The notes: generated by a model from the letters alone, not told the origin. A stretch of DNA of 64,000 bases from AP-15 sp963737145 (GCA_963737145.1 CAVTRO010000001.1:372001-436000), one strand, 5' to 3'. Counted from the stretch's first letter, positions 1 to 9,289 are shown. Translations and numbers: made by a program.

Positions 1-210
1 AAGATGCTTGACCGGGTGGCAGGCGGAGCAGACCTCCTTGTAGACCTGAAAGCCGCGCTGCTCCGCCGCCCGGTCATAGGTGCCGAAGATGCCGTCGAAC
101 GACCATTGCTGGTGCGGCAGCGGAGGGGCCTCCTGGGCATTCGCGCCGAGCGGGGTCAGCGCAAAGGCCAGCAGCGCCAGCGCGGCAAGGGTGGGCTTCA
201 GCCATCTCAG
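1..210 (-). CDS. petC: cytochrome c1, N-terminal part (runs off window)
   Basis: Cytochrome c1 is the heme-c subunit of the cytochrome bc1 complex and passes electrons from the Rieske centre to soluble cytochrome c in the periplasm. The visible 70 residues hold a hydrophobic signal segment ending near ANA-QE (about residue 25) and the heme attachment motif CSACH at about residues 61-65. It follows petB on the same strand, the usual petABC order. The reading frame has no ATG, GTG or TTG at its beginning; the first usable codon is a CTG that overlaps the petB stop, so the start may be damaged by a small indel, in keeping with the state of petB. The rest lies outside the window. Confidence 0.8.
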   Translation of the reverse strand, partial: MRWLKPTLAALALLAFALTPLGANAQEAPPLPHQQWSFDGIFGTYDRAAEQRGFQVYKEVCSACHPVKHL

Positions 211-1491
211 GTCTTCGTCAGCGGCACTCCGGCGCCGCCAAGTCGAGCGCCTGCACCGCCTTGCAGCACCGCCGTGGCGATGCTGGCGGGCAGCGGTTTG
301 GGTCGCTCGAGCCTGCCGATGACCGGGAACAGGATCAGGAAATGGACGAAGTAATAGAATGTCGCGATCTGCCCGACGGTCACCACCAGGCCTTCGGGCG
401 GGTTGGCGCCGACCCAGCCGAGCGCGATCGACGTCGATGACCAGCAGCCAGGAAACCCATTTATAGACCGGGCGGAACCGCGCGCTGCGCACCGGCGAGG
501 TGTCGAGCCACGGCACGAAGAACAGCAGGAAAATGGACCCGAACGCCATGATCACGCCGAGCAGCTTGTTCGGCACCGAGCGCAAGATCGCGTAATACGG
601 CAACAGGTACCATTCCGGCACGATGTGGTTCGGCGTCTGCATCGGGTTCGCCGGGATGTAATTGTCCGAGATTACCCAGGAAATTCGGCGCATAGAAAAC
701 GAAGAAGCTATAGATCAGCAGGAATACGGCCAGCCCGAACAGATCCTTGATCGTGAAATAGGGGTGGAACGGAAGCGTATCCTGCGGCCCCTTCATTTCG
801 ATCCCCAACGGGTTGTTGGAGCCGAAGCGGTGCAGTGCGATCAGATGGAGCAACACCACGGCCAGGATCACAAACGGCAGCAGGTAATGCAGCGCGTAGA
901 AGCGGTTCAGGGTCGGATTGCCGACGGTAAAGCCGCCCCACAGGAACGTGACGATGTTCTGCCCGATCAGCGGGATCGCCGAGAACAGGTTGGTGATGAC
1001 GGTGGCCGCCCAGTAGCTCATCTGGCCCCAGGGCAGCACATAGCCCATGAAGGCGGTCATGATGACAGTATCAGGATGATGACGCCGAGCATCCACAGCA
1101 GTTCGCGCGGCTGCTTGTAGGAGCCGTAGTACAGCCCGCGGAACATGTGGATGTAGATCAGCGCAAAAAACATCGACGCCCCGTTCATATGGGCGTAGCG
1201 CAGCATCCAGCCCTAATCGACGTCGCGCATGATGCGCTCGACCGAGTTGAACGCGTACGCGGCGTTCGGGGTATATTGCATCGCCAGAAAGATGCCGGTG
1301 ACGATCATGACCACCAGCATGATCCCGGCCAGCGAGCCGAAATTCCACCAATAGCTGAGGTTGCGCGGTGTCGGATACTCGTACAGCTCATGCTGCAGCA
1401 TCGCGACGAATGGCAGGCGATAATCGATCCAGCGGATGACGCGGCTCGTTGCGCTGAGGCGGGTCGGGGCGCTGAGGCGGGTCTGGGCCAT
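207..1491 (-). pseudogene. petB: cytochrome b of bc1 complex, disrupted
   Basis: Cytochrome b is the quinol-oxidising membrane subunit of the bc1 complex. All family landmarks can be read, but in different frames: the N-terminal region with RWIDYRLP and NLSYWWNFGSLAG, the first heme-ligand helix (RYAHMNGASMFF), the Qo segment GYVLPWGQMSYW, the second His helix (HYLLPF...LLHLIALH), the PEWY motif and the C-terminal NPPEGLVVTVGQIATFYYFVHF. An in-frame TAG at 1215-1213 replaces the Tyr expected in RDV(N/D)YGW. Frameshifts lie near 1070, near 665 and near 430. As it stands it cannot make a functional protein. It sits 9 bp after intact petA. Clustered sequencing errors are the alternative explanation, though the nonsense change is a substitution. 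Confidence 0.85.
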
Positions 1492-1500
1492 GGCGCGTTC

Positions 1501-2055
1501 CTACCCGATCTTGATCGCTGTGTCGCGGGTGAATTCGTAAGGCGGCAGGAATAGGTTCAGCGGCGCCGGCCCTTGGCGAATTCGGCCCGAGGTATCGTAG
1601 ATCGAGCCGTGGCAAGGGCAAAACCAGCCGCCGTAGGGGCCGCGCGGATCGCCGGCCTTCTGGCCGAGCGGGATGCAGCCGAGATGCGTGCAAACGCCGA
1701 TGACGACGAGCCACTCCGGCTTTTTGACGCGCGCCGAATCCGGCTGCGGATCGCGCAGGTCGGAGAGGTTGACGTCCTGGGCGGCCTTGATCTCCTCCGC
1801 GGTGCGGTGGTCGATGAAGACCGGCTTGCCGCGCCAGGCGACAGTCAGACGCTGGCCGACCTGCACGGGCGCGAGATCGACTTCGGTGGTGGACAGAGCC
1901 AAGGTGTCGCGCGCCGGGTTCAGGCTGTCGATGAACGGCCAAATCGTCGCAGCAACGCCGACAGCGCCGACTGCCGTCGCGGTCAGAATCAGAAAATCGC
2001 GCCGCGTCTCGCCGGTATGTGCTCCGCTGACATTGTGCTGCGCCAGATCGGCCAT
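1501..2055 (-). CDS. petA: ubiquinol-cytochrome c reductase iron-sulfur subunit (Rieske)
   Basis: This is the Rieske 2Fe-2S subunit of the bc1 complex, anchored in the inner membrane with its cluster domain in the periplasm. The 184-residue protein has a twin-arginine type N-terminus (TRRDFL, about residues 18-23) followed by a transmembrane stretch, then the cluster-binding motifs CTHLGC and CPCHGS in the C-terminal half. Length and motifs match the family and the gene is intact, unlike petB directly downstream. The gap of about 160 bp to the divergent trmL gene should hold both promoters. It ends in TAG, which shows that TAG is a normal stop in this genome. Confidence 0.95.
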   Translation of the reverse strand: MADLAQHNVSGAHTGETRRDFLILTATAVGAVGVAATIWPFIDSLNPARDTLALSTTEVDLAPVQVGQRLTVAWRGKPVFIDHRTAEEIKAAQDVNLSDLRDPQPDSARVKKPEWLVVIGVCTHLGCIPLGQKAGDPRGPYGGWFCPCHGSIYDTSGRIRQGPAPLNLFLPPYEFTRDTAIKIG

Positions 2056-2216
2056 CCAACCCTCATTATTTCGCGGCCGCCGGTCACGTGCCGCTACCTT
2101 GGCAAGCTATACTGTTGAGAAGAGCGAACTATGTGACAGACTGCCGCATAAATGGGCAACGTTTCGAGTATAGACCATAACAGTTATATTGTCTCCCACA
2201 GGTCAGCGGAGCTCGT

Positions 2217-2669
2217 GTGCGTCTCGCCTTGTTCGAACCGGACATTCCGCAGAATACCGGGGCCCTGCTGCGGCTCGCGGCGTGTTTTGGGGTGGCGGTC
2301 GATCTGATCGAGCCGTGCGGTTTCCTGCTCGATGACCGGCGGCTCAAGCGCGCCGTCCTCGATTATGCGGCTGATCTGGTCGTCTGCCGCCATGTTTCGT
2401 GGCCGGCCTTCCTCGCCCGCCGCGCATCGCAATCGCGGCTGATCCTGATGACGACGGCGGGCACCATCCCGCTGCATCGTTTCGCGTTTGCGGCGGAAGA
2501 CACGATCCTTCTCGGCCGCGAGAGCGCCGGCGTGCCCGAGGAGGTGCATCGCGCCGCCGCGGCGCGCGTTGTCATCCCGTTGCGCCCGGGGGCGCGATCG
2601 CTCAATGTCGCGCTCGCCGGGGCGATCGCGCTCGCCGAGGCGTTGCGCCAAACCGGATTGTTTGCCTGA
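2217..2669 (+). CDS. trmL: tRNA (cytidine/uridine-34 2'-O)-methyltransferase
   Basis: This SpoU/TrmH-type SPOUT enzyme methylates the ribose at the wobble position of tRNA-Leu isoacceptors using S-adenosylmethionine. The 150-residue protein begins RLALFEPDIPQNTGALLR, typical of TrmL, and carries the later SPOUT motifs GRESAGVP (SAM-binding knot) and IPLRPGARSLNVALAGAIAL. The start is GTG, with GGAG about 7 bases upstream. It lies next to hemF and divergent from petABC, a familiar arrangement in alphaproteobacteria. It appears intact. Confidence 0.93.
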   Translation: MRLALFEPDIPQNTGALLRLAACFGVAVDLIEPCGFLLDDRRLKRAVLDYAADLVVCRHVSWPAFLARRASQSRLILMTTAGTIPLHRFAFAAEDTILLGRESAGVPEEVHRAAAARVVIPLRPGARSLNVALAGAIALAEALRQTGLFA

Positions 2670-2672
2670 ACC

Positions 2673-3541
2673 ATGACCGAACTGCCCTCCTATCCGCCCG
2701 ATGCCGGCCGTGCGCCATGGCGGAGCCGTGGTTTGCCGCGCTTCGCGACCGGATCTGCGCCGAGTTCGAGGCAATCGAGGACGAGTTCGCCGGCACATGC
2801 CCGGAGGGGCGGCCGCCGGGCCGCTTCGAGCGCCAAGATTGGCAGCGGCCGGGAGGCGGCGGCGGGACGATTTCGGTCATGCGCGGGCAGGTCTTCGAAA
2901 AAGTCGGGGTCAACATTTCGACAGTGTCGGGCGAGTTCTCGCCCGAGTTCCGCAACGAAATCCCGGGCGCCGCGGAGGATCCGCGCTTCTGGGCGAGCGG
3001 CATCTCGCTCGTCGCGCATATGTGCTCGCCGCTCGTTCCGGCGGTGCATATGAACACGCGGCACATCGTCACCAGCAAAGCCTGGTTCGGCGGCGGTGCC
3101 GATCTGACCCCGATCTACCCCGACGAGACCGCGGCGCAGGAGTTTCATGCCGCGCTGGCCGGCGCCTGCGCATCCTACGACCGCGACTGCTACGCCCGCT
3201 TCAAAAAATGGTGCGACGAGTACTTCTTTCTCAAGCATCGGGACGAGCCGCGCGGCGCCGGCGGGATCTTCTTCGATTATCTCGACAGCGGCGACTAGGA
3301 ACGCGACTTCGCCTTCGTCCGCGCGGTCGGCGAGGCCTTCCTCGCCGTGTTCGCGGCCATCGTGCGGGCGCGGATGCAGCTCACCTGGACCGAGGAGCAG
3401 CGCCGCCATCAGCTGGTCCGCCGCGGCCGCTACGTCGAGTTCAACCTGCTCTACGACCGCGGCACCGTCTTCGGTTTGAAGACCGGCGGCAATCCCGAGG
3501 CGATCCTGATGTCGTTACCGCCCTTGGCGGCATGGCCCTAA
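2673..3541 (+). pseudogene. hemF: oxygen-dependent coproporphyrinogen III oxidase, disrupted
   Basis: HemF converts coproporphyrinogen III to protoporphyrinogen IX with O2 in heme synthesis. Family sequence is clear: GGGGGTISVMRGQVFEKVG, NTRHIVTSKAWFGGGADLTP, FKKWCDEYFFLKHR, GGIFFDYLDSGD, then RGRYVEFNLLYDRGTVFGL and ILMSLPPLA. The likely original start is ATG 2673; a frameshift near 2710 separates those first residues from the main frame, where ATG 2717 could be used. An in-frame TAG at 3296-3298 replaces the Trp expected in DSGDWERDF. The frame then stops at 3541 after PPLAAWP, lacking the usual last 25-30 residues. Three separate lesions make a working enzyme unlikely. Confidence 0.88.
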
Positions 3542-3578
3542 GGAACAGCCGATGCGTTGGCGTGTTAGCGGGGGTGCC

Positions 3579-3980
3579 ATGGCCAAAGCCAACATCCACC
3601 GCCGCAACACGCTCGAAGAGATCTATCCGCCGGATGCTTTCGCCAGCGATGGGGCGCGGAACGTCCGCGTGCCAAACACGGTGCTGAGCGGCGTCCGGGT
3701 GCTGTCCGGTCCGGATGCCGCGGGGGATTTCGAGCTGGAGCGGGCCGCGCAGCAGGTCGGAGAAGCAACCTCGCCCAGCTTCCTTGCCCCGCATCGCCGG
3801 GAAGATAGGACCGTTGACGCGGGACGCGACAGTCCGACGACCGTGTCGGCCGAACCCGGTCCGCGAGCGGGTTACGAAGCCTTCCTTGCCGACATAGTCG
3901 CCGTAGCGCAGCGCTTTGGCTTCGAGCCGGATGCATCCCCCGGCCGCGACGAACCCCGCCTGCGCGGGCCGCGGCAGTGA
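3579..3980 (+). CDS. hypothetical protein, doubtful
   Basis: An open frame of 133 residues begins at an ATG in MAKANIHRRNTLEEIYPP. Third codon positions are GC-rich in this frame, which mildly favours coding. No domain, signal peptide or membrane segment is recognised. It starts 37 bp after the broken hemF end and is followed by a non-coding stretch. It could equally be a chance frame in degraded DNA. Confidence 0.25.
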   Translation: MAKANIHRRNTLEEIYPPDAFASDGARNVRVPNTVLSGVRVLSGPDAAGDFELERAAQQVGEATSPSFLAPHRREDRTVDAGRDSPTTVSAEPGPRAGYEAFLADIVAVAQRFGFEPDASPGRDEPRLRGPRQ

Positions 3981-4128
3981 CAAGCGCAGTCACAAGCCCG
4001 GCCATGACGGGTTGGGTGTATCTTGTGTTTGAATTTTTAGCACTAGAGAGTTCAGATTTATTCACACGAATGAACGGGCCATGAAGCACCCCGCTTCACT
4101 GGCGCAACCCGGTGCCCACGGCAGAAGT

Positions 4129-4153
4129 GGATCCCGGTCTTCGCCGGGACAGC
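4129..4153. repeat. short dispersed-type palindrome
   Basis: The core TCCCGG-TCTTCG-CCGGGA (about 4132-4149) forms a 6-bp stem. Similar GGATCCCGG...CCGGGA palindromes are often dispersed between genes in alphaproteobacteria. The surrounding non-coding stretch, 3981-4248, shows nothing else. Confidence 0.35.
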
Positions 4154-4248
4154 GAGGAGGGGGCGCTAGCTGAACTCATCTGAATGGTTCTGAGCACTAG
4201 CGACTTGTAGGCGCGCGCTCTCGGGCTCGGGGCGACTTCCCGACTCCT

Positions 4249-4695
4249 TCAAACCATGCCCTTCTGCAGTCGTGCGAGTGTGGCGGCGTCGAATTCACCC
4301 TCGAAGTATTTATGCAAAGCGTCAGCAAAGACCTTATTGTCGGGCGTGGCGTGCGCGAACAGCGTCATCGAAGACCGGAACTTCAGATGATCCGGGTACC
4401 CGAAGATCTGTTCGATCGGGCGGCCCTCGACGAGATTCACCAGCCTTAAGGATTCGGTGAGCCGCGGGCCGAGGGTCGGATGCGCCAGATAGGCGGCGGC
4501 TTCTACCAGAGACGATATGGCGAATTTGCGGGCCAGAGGGCTGGACCCCAAACCTTCGATCTGCGGGAAGACGAACCACATCCAATGGCTTTTCTTTCTT
4601 CCATCCCGCAATTCGGCGCAGACCCTCTGGTAAACCGGATTCTGGGCATCGACAAATCTTTGGAGGTCATAGGGGTCGTTCATCTGGTTCTCCAA
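4249..4695 (-). CDS. DUF1810 family protein
   Basis: The 148-residue protein matches the DUF1810 family of unknown function. Characteristic sequence includes DPYDLQRFVDAQNPVYQRV near the N-terminus, KKSHWMWFVFPQIEGLGSS (about residues 34-52), and the C-terminal DHLKFRSSMTLFAHA with FADALHKYFEGEFDAATLARL. Length is typical. There is no signal peptide or membrane segment, so it is probably cytoplasmic. An alternative start is the ATG four codons downstream (MNDPYDL). It is flanked by unrelated genes on the opposite strand. Confidence 0.85.
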   Translation of the reverse strand: MENQMNDPYDLQRFVDAQNPVYQRVCAELRDGRKKSHWMWFVFPQIEGLGSSPLARKFAISSLVEAAAYLAHPTLGPRLTESLRLVNLVEGRPIEQIFGYPDHLKFRSSMTLFAHATPDNKVFADALHKYFEGEFDAATLARLQKGMV

Positions 4696-4992
4696 TCACT
4701 GACACAGCGAAAGGCGGTTCAACCGGAAGCCGGTGTGCACTATCGTGACGCTCCGCGGGTTTGAGAAGGAGCAATCAGCAATGGATGGAGCAGGTATGGC
4801 GCCGAATTGTCTCGCGGGCGTCCGAGTTCTCGACCCGTCGCAATTTGGGGCCGGGCCGAGAAGCGCGGCATCATCCGGACGATGCAGCGCCCCAACGGGG
4901 AATTGCGCATGCCGACTTTTCCAGTGCGCTTCGATGGTGCCGCGGCCCAGGTCAAGCCGGCGCCGCTATTCGGAGAATAGACCGGTACTGAG

Positions 4993-5571
4993 ATGAGCAA
5001 CCAAACGGATATCGACGGGCTGCGCCGGCAGCTGGCGCTGACGATCCAGGCGCATTGGAAGCTGTTCCTGGCGCAGGGCATCGTCATGATGGTTCTGGGC
5101 GCTCTGGCCGTCGTGGTCCCAATCCTGGCGACACTCGCGGTCGAAATATTTGTCGGTTGGCTGTTCTTTGTTGCCGGGCTCTTCCGGGCGGTCTGGGTGT
5201 GGCGTTCACGGCAAATGCCGGGCTTTGCCTGGTCGCTGCTGACTGCGGTGCTGGCGATCGTTCTCGGCCTGGTATTGATCCTGCGTCCGCTCGCGGGCGT
5301 GCTGACCCTGACAATGGTGTTGGTGGCGTTCTTCGTCATCGAGGGCATCGCTTCGATCATCGGCGCGATCGAGCATCGTCAGCACCTGCGAAGCTGGGGT
5401 TGGGTGGCGTTCAGCGGCATTATCGATCTGCTGCTCGCCTATCTGATCTGGGCAGGCTGGCCGAGCTCGGCGAGCTGGGCGATCGGCCTCTTGGTCGGCA
5501 TCAACATGCTGTTCCTCGGATTGTCCCTGGTGATGACCGCGCTCGCGGCGCGGGTGATGGGCAATCAGTGA
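4993..5571 (+). CDS. HdeD-like membrane protein (DUF308)
   Basis: The 192-residue protein is almost entirely membrane-embedded, with about six hydrophobic helices, for example LFLAQGIVMMVLGALAVVVP and AWSLLTAVLAIVLGLVLILRP. The repeated G-x-x-x-V-hydrophobic pattern and overall length match the DUF308/HdeD family, linked to acid resistance in enterobacteria. Its role here is unknown. A short gap separates it from the following alcohol dehydrogenase gene. The 4696-4992 stretch upstream holds no recognisable gene. Confidence 0.8.
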   Translation: MSNQTDIDGLRRQLALTIQAHWKLFLAQGIVMMVLGALAVVVPILATLAVEIFVGWLFFVAGLFRAVWVWRSRQMPGFAWSLLTAVLAIVLGLVLILRPLAGVLTLTMVLVAFFVIEGIASIIGAIEHRQHLRSWGWVAFSGIIDLLLAYLIWAGWPSSASWAIGLLVGINMLFLGLSLVMTALAARVMGNQ

Positions 5572-5707
5572 ATCAAATCAACCAGAACGCGAGCGCGTAG
5601 CCCGCGGCCCAAAACAGCCGGCTAGTCAGGAACAAACATTATCTGCCCCGGTTCTTCGCCTCATAGGGCGGGAAGCCGCTCGGCATATCCAAAAGGAGAA
5701 TTTCCTG

Positions 5708-6878
5708 ATGAGGGCTCTGTGCTGGCACGGCAAAGAGGACATCCGGTGCGACCGCGTCCCCGACCCGCGGATCGAGCACCCGCGCGACGCCATCGTCAAG
5801 GTCACGAGCACCGCGATCTGCGGCTCCGACCTGCACCTCTATGACGGCTTCATGCCCGGCATGAAATCCGGCGACGTCATGGGCCACGAGTTCATGGGCG
5901 AGGTCGTCGAAGTCGGTTCCGAGAACAAGAAGCTCAAAGTGGGCGACCGCGTGGTCGTGCCGTTCACGATCATCTGCGGCGAGTGCGACCAGTGCAGGCG
6001 CGGCAATTTCTCGGTGTGCGAGACCACCAACCGCAATAAGGATCTCGCCGACAAGGTGTTCGGCCACACCACTGCCGGGCTCTTCGGCTATACGCACCTG
6101 ACGGGCGGCTATCCCGGCGGCCAGGCCGAATATGTCCGCGTTCCCTATGCCGATGTCGGCCCGGTCAAGATCCCCGATGGGATCGATGACGAGAAGGTAT
6201 TGTTCCTCAGCGACATTTTCCCGACCGGCTGGCAGGCCGCGGTCCAGTGCGACATCGAGCCGACCGACACCGTGGCGATCTGGGGCGCCGGGCCGGTCGG
6301 CCAGATGACGATCCGCAGCGCCATCCTGCTCGGCGCCAAGCAGGTCATTGCGATCGATCGGCTGCCCGAGCGGCTCAGCATGGCGCGCGCCGGCGGCGCC
6401 GTCACGATCAATTTCGAAGAGGAGAGCGTCGTCGAGCGACTGAACGACCTGACCGGCGGCAAGGGGCCCGAGAAGTGCATCGATGCCGTCGGGCTCGAAG
6501 CGCACGCCACCGCGACGATCGAACTCGATGTACGACCGCGCGAAACAGATGCTGATGCTCGAGACCGACAGGCCGCACGTGCTGAGGGAGATCTTTTACG
6601 TTTGCCGTCCGGCAGGCACGGTCTCTATGCCGGGCGTCTATGGCGGGCTGTTGGACAAAATCCCGATGGGAATGTTCATGAACAAGGGGTTGACCTTGCG
6701 CACCGGGCAAACGCACGTGAACCGCTGGACCGACGATCTCTTGCATCGCATCGAAGAGGGTCAGATCGACCCGTCCTTCGTCATCACCCACAAGGTCGCG
6801 CTGGATGATGGTCCGCGAATGTACAAGACATTCCGCGACAAGGAAGACGGCTGCGTCAAGGTTGTTCTCAAACCGTAA
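5708..6878 (+). pseudogene. zinc-dependent alcohol/formaldehyde dehydrogenase, frameshifted
   Basis: This is a medium-chain zinc dehydrogenase of the glutathione-independent formaldehyde dehydrogenase type. Visible features are CGSDLHLYDG with catalytic zinc ligands, GHEFMGEVVEVG, the structural zinc cysteines in CGECDQCRRGNFSVC, and the NAD-binding stretch VAIWGAGPVGQMTIRSA. Around 6525 the frame shifts by one base: sequence before ends EAHATATIEL, and the next part resumes in another frame as MYDRAKQMLMLETDRP and runs through GLTLRTGQTHVNRW to KVVLKP. Both halves together match the full family length, so a single indel separates them from an intact gene. An AGGAG ribosome site lies just before ATG 5708. 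Confidence 0.85.
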
Positions 6879-6893
6879 GAAGGGGTGAACGTC

Positions 6894-7443
6894 ATGGCAT
6901 ATCGACAGAACGGCTCGGCAATGGCGCTGGCGCGCGGTCTCGGTTGGTTCAGCATCGGGCTCGGTCTCGCCGAGATGCTGGCGCCGAGAATGCTGACCGG
7001 ACAAATGGGAATGCACGGTAAAGAACCGCTGCTGCGGTTTTACGGTGCCCGCGAGATGGCGGCGGGCATCGGCATACTGATGAGCGAAAACCCCGGTCCA
7101 TGGGTCTGGGGACGAGTGGCGGGCGATGCGCTCGATCTGGCGAACTCTCGCTACCGGGCTCGGCAAGCAAAATCCGCGCAAGGGTAGTGTCGCCATCGCG
7201 CTTGCCGCGGTGGCGGGCGTCACCGCGCTCGACTGCATCAGCGCTCAGGCCCTCACCGGCACAACCCGGCCGGCGCCCGATTACAGCGACCGCCGCGGCA
7301 TGCCGCGGCCGCCGGAAGAAATGCGGGGCATCGCCAGAAAGGATTTCACCCCGCCGCGCGACATGCGCACGCCAGAGGCGCTGCGGCCCTTCACAAACCA
7401 ACCGGCCGCGGAGCTCCCGCCCATGGAGCATTCGCGAGCCTGA
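6894..7443 (+). pseudogene. small membrane protein (SRPBCC-protein N-terminal type), frameshifted
   Basis: The first part reads GLGWFSIGLGLAEMLAPRML and FYGAREMAAGIGIL...WVWGRVAGDALDLA, the hydrophobic head seen in proteins annotated as cyclase/dehydrase or SRPBCC-linked membrane proteins. Near 7140 the frame shifts and continues in another frame as LGKQNPRKGSVAIALAAVAGVTALDCISAQAL, ending at 7443. Joined, the parts resemble one protein of about 180 residues. It follows the broken dehydrogenase by 15 bp and was probably co-transcribed with it. Function is unknown. Confidence 0.6.
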
Positions 7444-7516
7444 CGCGACTTGAAACCGCGGCCGGGCACTGCCGGCCCGCGGCGCTTTCCTGGTTACGCG
7501 TGATTTATAAGTCCTG

Positions 7517-7640
7517 CTACACCCAATTCTCGATCCGAAGACCGGGGATGCGTTCGACCTCCCGAACATCATGCATCACAATGATCAAGCCTGCGCTTCG
7601 CGCATGTGCACCAATCAGCATTAGTGAGGGCCGCCGAGCC
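7517..7640 (-). pseudogene. PIN-domain toxin remnant (VapC-like C-terminus)
   Basis: The last 38 or so codons read LMLIGAHARSAGLIIVMHDV and then REVERIPGLRIENWV, close to the conserved end of VapC PIN-domain ribonucleases (usually D-LLIAAHA...NNxREFxRVPGL..ENW). The acidic residue expected before the LIAAHA segment is missing, and no N-terminal PIN half or antitoxin gene is visible. It is best read as a decayed toxin-antitoxin fragment. The surrounding 7444-7858 stretch holds nothing else recognisable. Confidence 0.55.
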
Positions 7641-7858
7641 GACCGCTCGTTCCAATTCGGCTCGGACTTGCCCGTAATTCGTGCCCGCCGTCGACGACGA
7701 CCACGCAACAGTTGCTATCGGGCGCCCGCTACGGCTCACCCGCGCCGGTCTTCCAACGGCTGGATCGCGCCAGTTTTCCTGGCCCTAAGCAATCTCGTGC
7801 GGTAAGCGCTCCGCTCATAGAGGTTGTTTTGTTGCGCGCGCGCGCCTCGCAATGGCAG

Positions 7859-8803
7859 TTACGATCCGGCCGGGAGCCCTCCGGCGTAGGATTCCAGTAC
7901 GCGCCACGTCGCCGGGCCCGCTTTTTCACGCCAACGCGTGTAAAACGGCTCAAGTTTCGCGCGGAAGCTGTCGATGTCAGCGGTATTCACGGTCATGCCT
8001 CTGCTTGCCAGTTCTTCGGCGCCGGCGGCGTTGACCTGCTCGATGTCTTGGCGCTGGAGCAGCGCGAATTTCTCGACATTGCGCTCGACGGCGCCTTGCA
8101 GTTCACGCGGCAGAGCGCGCCACGCCGGAGCATTGGCCATCAAGGTGAAACCCGACCACCAATGGGCAGTCAGGCTCAGGTAGGTCTGGACCTCATAGAG
8201 CCGCAGCGACAACACGACGCCGAGCGGGTCACTCTGGCCGTCGAAGTTGCGCGCCTTCAGCGCGTCATACATCTGGCTGAATGGCACATAGCCCGCCTCC
8301 GCGCCGAACGCCTCGAAGAAATCGCGCGCAATCGCACCGCCGGGGCTGCGGATCTTCAGTCCCACAAGATCGGCGGCAGTGTGGATCGGCCGCTTGCTGG
8401 TCGTCAGATGATGAAACCCGTTCTGCAGGCAATGACGAAAGGCATGGATCCCGTTTTGCGCCAGCTCGCTTCGGATCTGGTCACCGAGCGCCCCGTCGAG
8501 CGCCGCGAACACCGTCTTCGAATCCCGAAATGCGAAAGGCAGCAATGGCAATGCGCTGGTCGGCGCCACGCCGCCGAGCGTCGCCCCCGCGATGAAGAAT
8601 TCGAGCGCGCCGCTGCGCAAATCGGCGAACATCTTGGGGTCGGGTCCGAGCCGGCTCTCCGGAAACACCTCGACGAGGAACTCCCCGCCGGTCTCCTCGC
8701 CTATGGCCTGCGCCATCTCGGTGATGCGCCCGACGGTAGGGCTGGCGGCAGGCTGGTTGAGGCCGAGGCGATAATGAAATCGCGGCGTTCTATCGATCGA
8801 CAT
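7859..8803 (-). CDS. TRAP transporter solute-binding protein (DctP family)
   Basis: DctP-type proteins bind organic acids in the periplasm for TRAP transporters. The 314 residues show the family pattern: RLGLNQPAASPTVGRITEMA, a substrate-domain stretch TGGEFLVEVFPESRLG, AADLVGLKIRSPGG with the conserved Arg, and FSQMYDALKARNFDGQSDPL in the position of the usual EVYTALQ segment. No signal peptide is visible from the chosen ATG and no TRAP membrane subunits lie nearby, so export is uncertain. It may be an orphan or have lost its 5' end. The frame is otherwise intact. Confidence 0.8.
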   Translation of the reverse strand: MSIDRTPRFHYRLGLNQPAASPTVGRITEMAQAIGEETGGEFLVEVFPESRLGPDPKMFADLRSGALEFFIAGATLGGVAPTSALPLLPFAFRDSKTVFAALDGALGDQIRSELAQNGIHAFRHCLQNGFHHLTTSKRPIHTAADLVGLKIRSPGGAIARDFFEAFGAEAGYVPFSQMYDALKARNFDGQSDPLGVVLSLRLYEVQTYLSLTAHWWSGFTLMANAPAWRALPRELQGAVERNVEKFALLQRQDIEQVNAAGAEELASRGMTVNTADIDSFRAKLEPFYTRWREKAGPATWRVLESYAGGLPAGS

Positions 8804-9142
8804 TCGTCAATCATACTCGACACCGGCGATTGCCGACCAGCTTCTCCGCAAGACCCGAAAATCGCCGCAAAGGCGTGGCATGATCCTTCGTCGAGGCTGG
8901 AAGACCAAACGCTTAAGGATGGGCTTTTCAAAGAAACAGCGGAAAAACAGCATTGTTGTTGGCTGTCCCTGGCTGTTGTCGGAGCTCTGGTTTGGCGTCG
9001 CAGCTCTGGGTCCCAAGGTGAGACGGCGGCCCTTCGCTGGATTTTCGCTGCATTTATCAGCGGTAACAGCCAGCGCGCCACCGCCCGGGACGTTCAATGG
9101 CGGGCGACTTGACACGCCGAAGCATGCAGGTTACGAGAACGG

Positions 9143-9201
9143 TATCGTGGTGGATTTGAGCCGACCGGCTTGCGGCCACGTTAAAGAAGCGCTAAAAGGT
9201 C
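9143..9201 (+). promoter_or_regulatory. SAM-II riboswitch upstream of metZ
   Basis: The segment matches the SAM-II (SAM-alpha) aptamer consensus: TCGTGGTGGATTTGAGCCG, then CCGGCTTGC-GGCCACG pairing back to CGTGG, then the invariant TTAAA and GCTAAAAGG of the pseudoknot. SAM-II elements in alphaproteobacteria control methionine-synthesis genes such as metZ and metA by SAM binding. It lies about 90 bp before metZ. One base differs from the form I know: GGTGGATTTGA instead of GGTGATTTGA. Confidence 0.9.
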
Positions 9202-9216
9202 GGGAGTTCTGAAAGG

Positions 9217-9247
9217 AGCCCTGGCCCGCGCGGGACCGGGGCTTTTT
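9217..9247 (+). terminator. intrinsic terminator between SAM-II and metZ
   Basis: AGCCC-T-GG pairs with CC-G-GGGCT around a GC-rich inner loop, followed by TTTTT. Lying between the riboswitch and metZ, it fits a SAM-controlled transcription attenuator. Confidence 0.8.
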
Positions 9248-9289
9248 GTTGCCCGGATCAGCGCGGCCGGGCATTGGAGAGAGCCGCCG

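Noticed and set aside
5639..6505. Minus-strand open frame of 288 codons opposite the alcohol dehydrogenase
   Set aside because: It mirrors the conserved dehydrogenase frame and shows no family of its own.
8880..9212. Open frame of 110 codons upstream of metZ
   Set aside because: It overlaps the SAM-II riboswitch and has no recognisable domain; codon pattern is not convincing.
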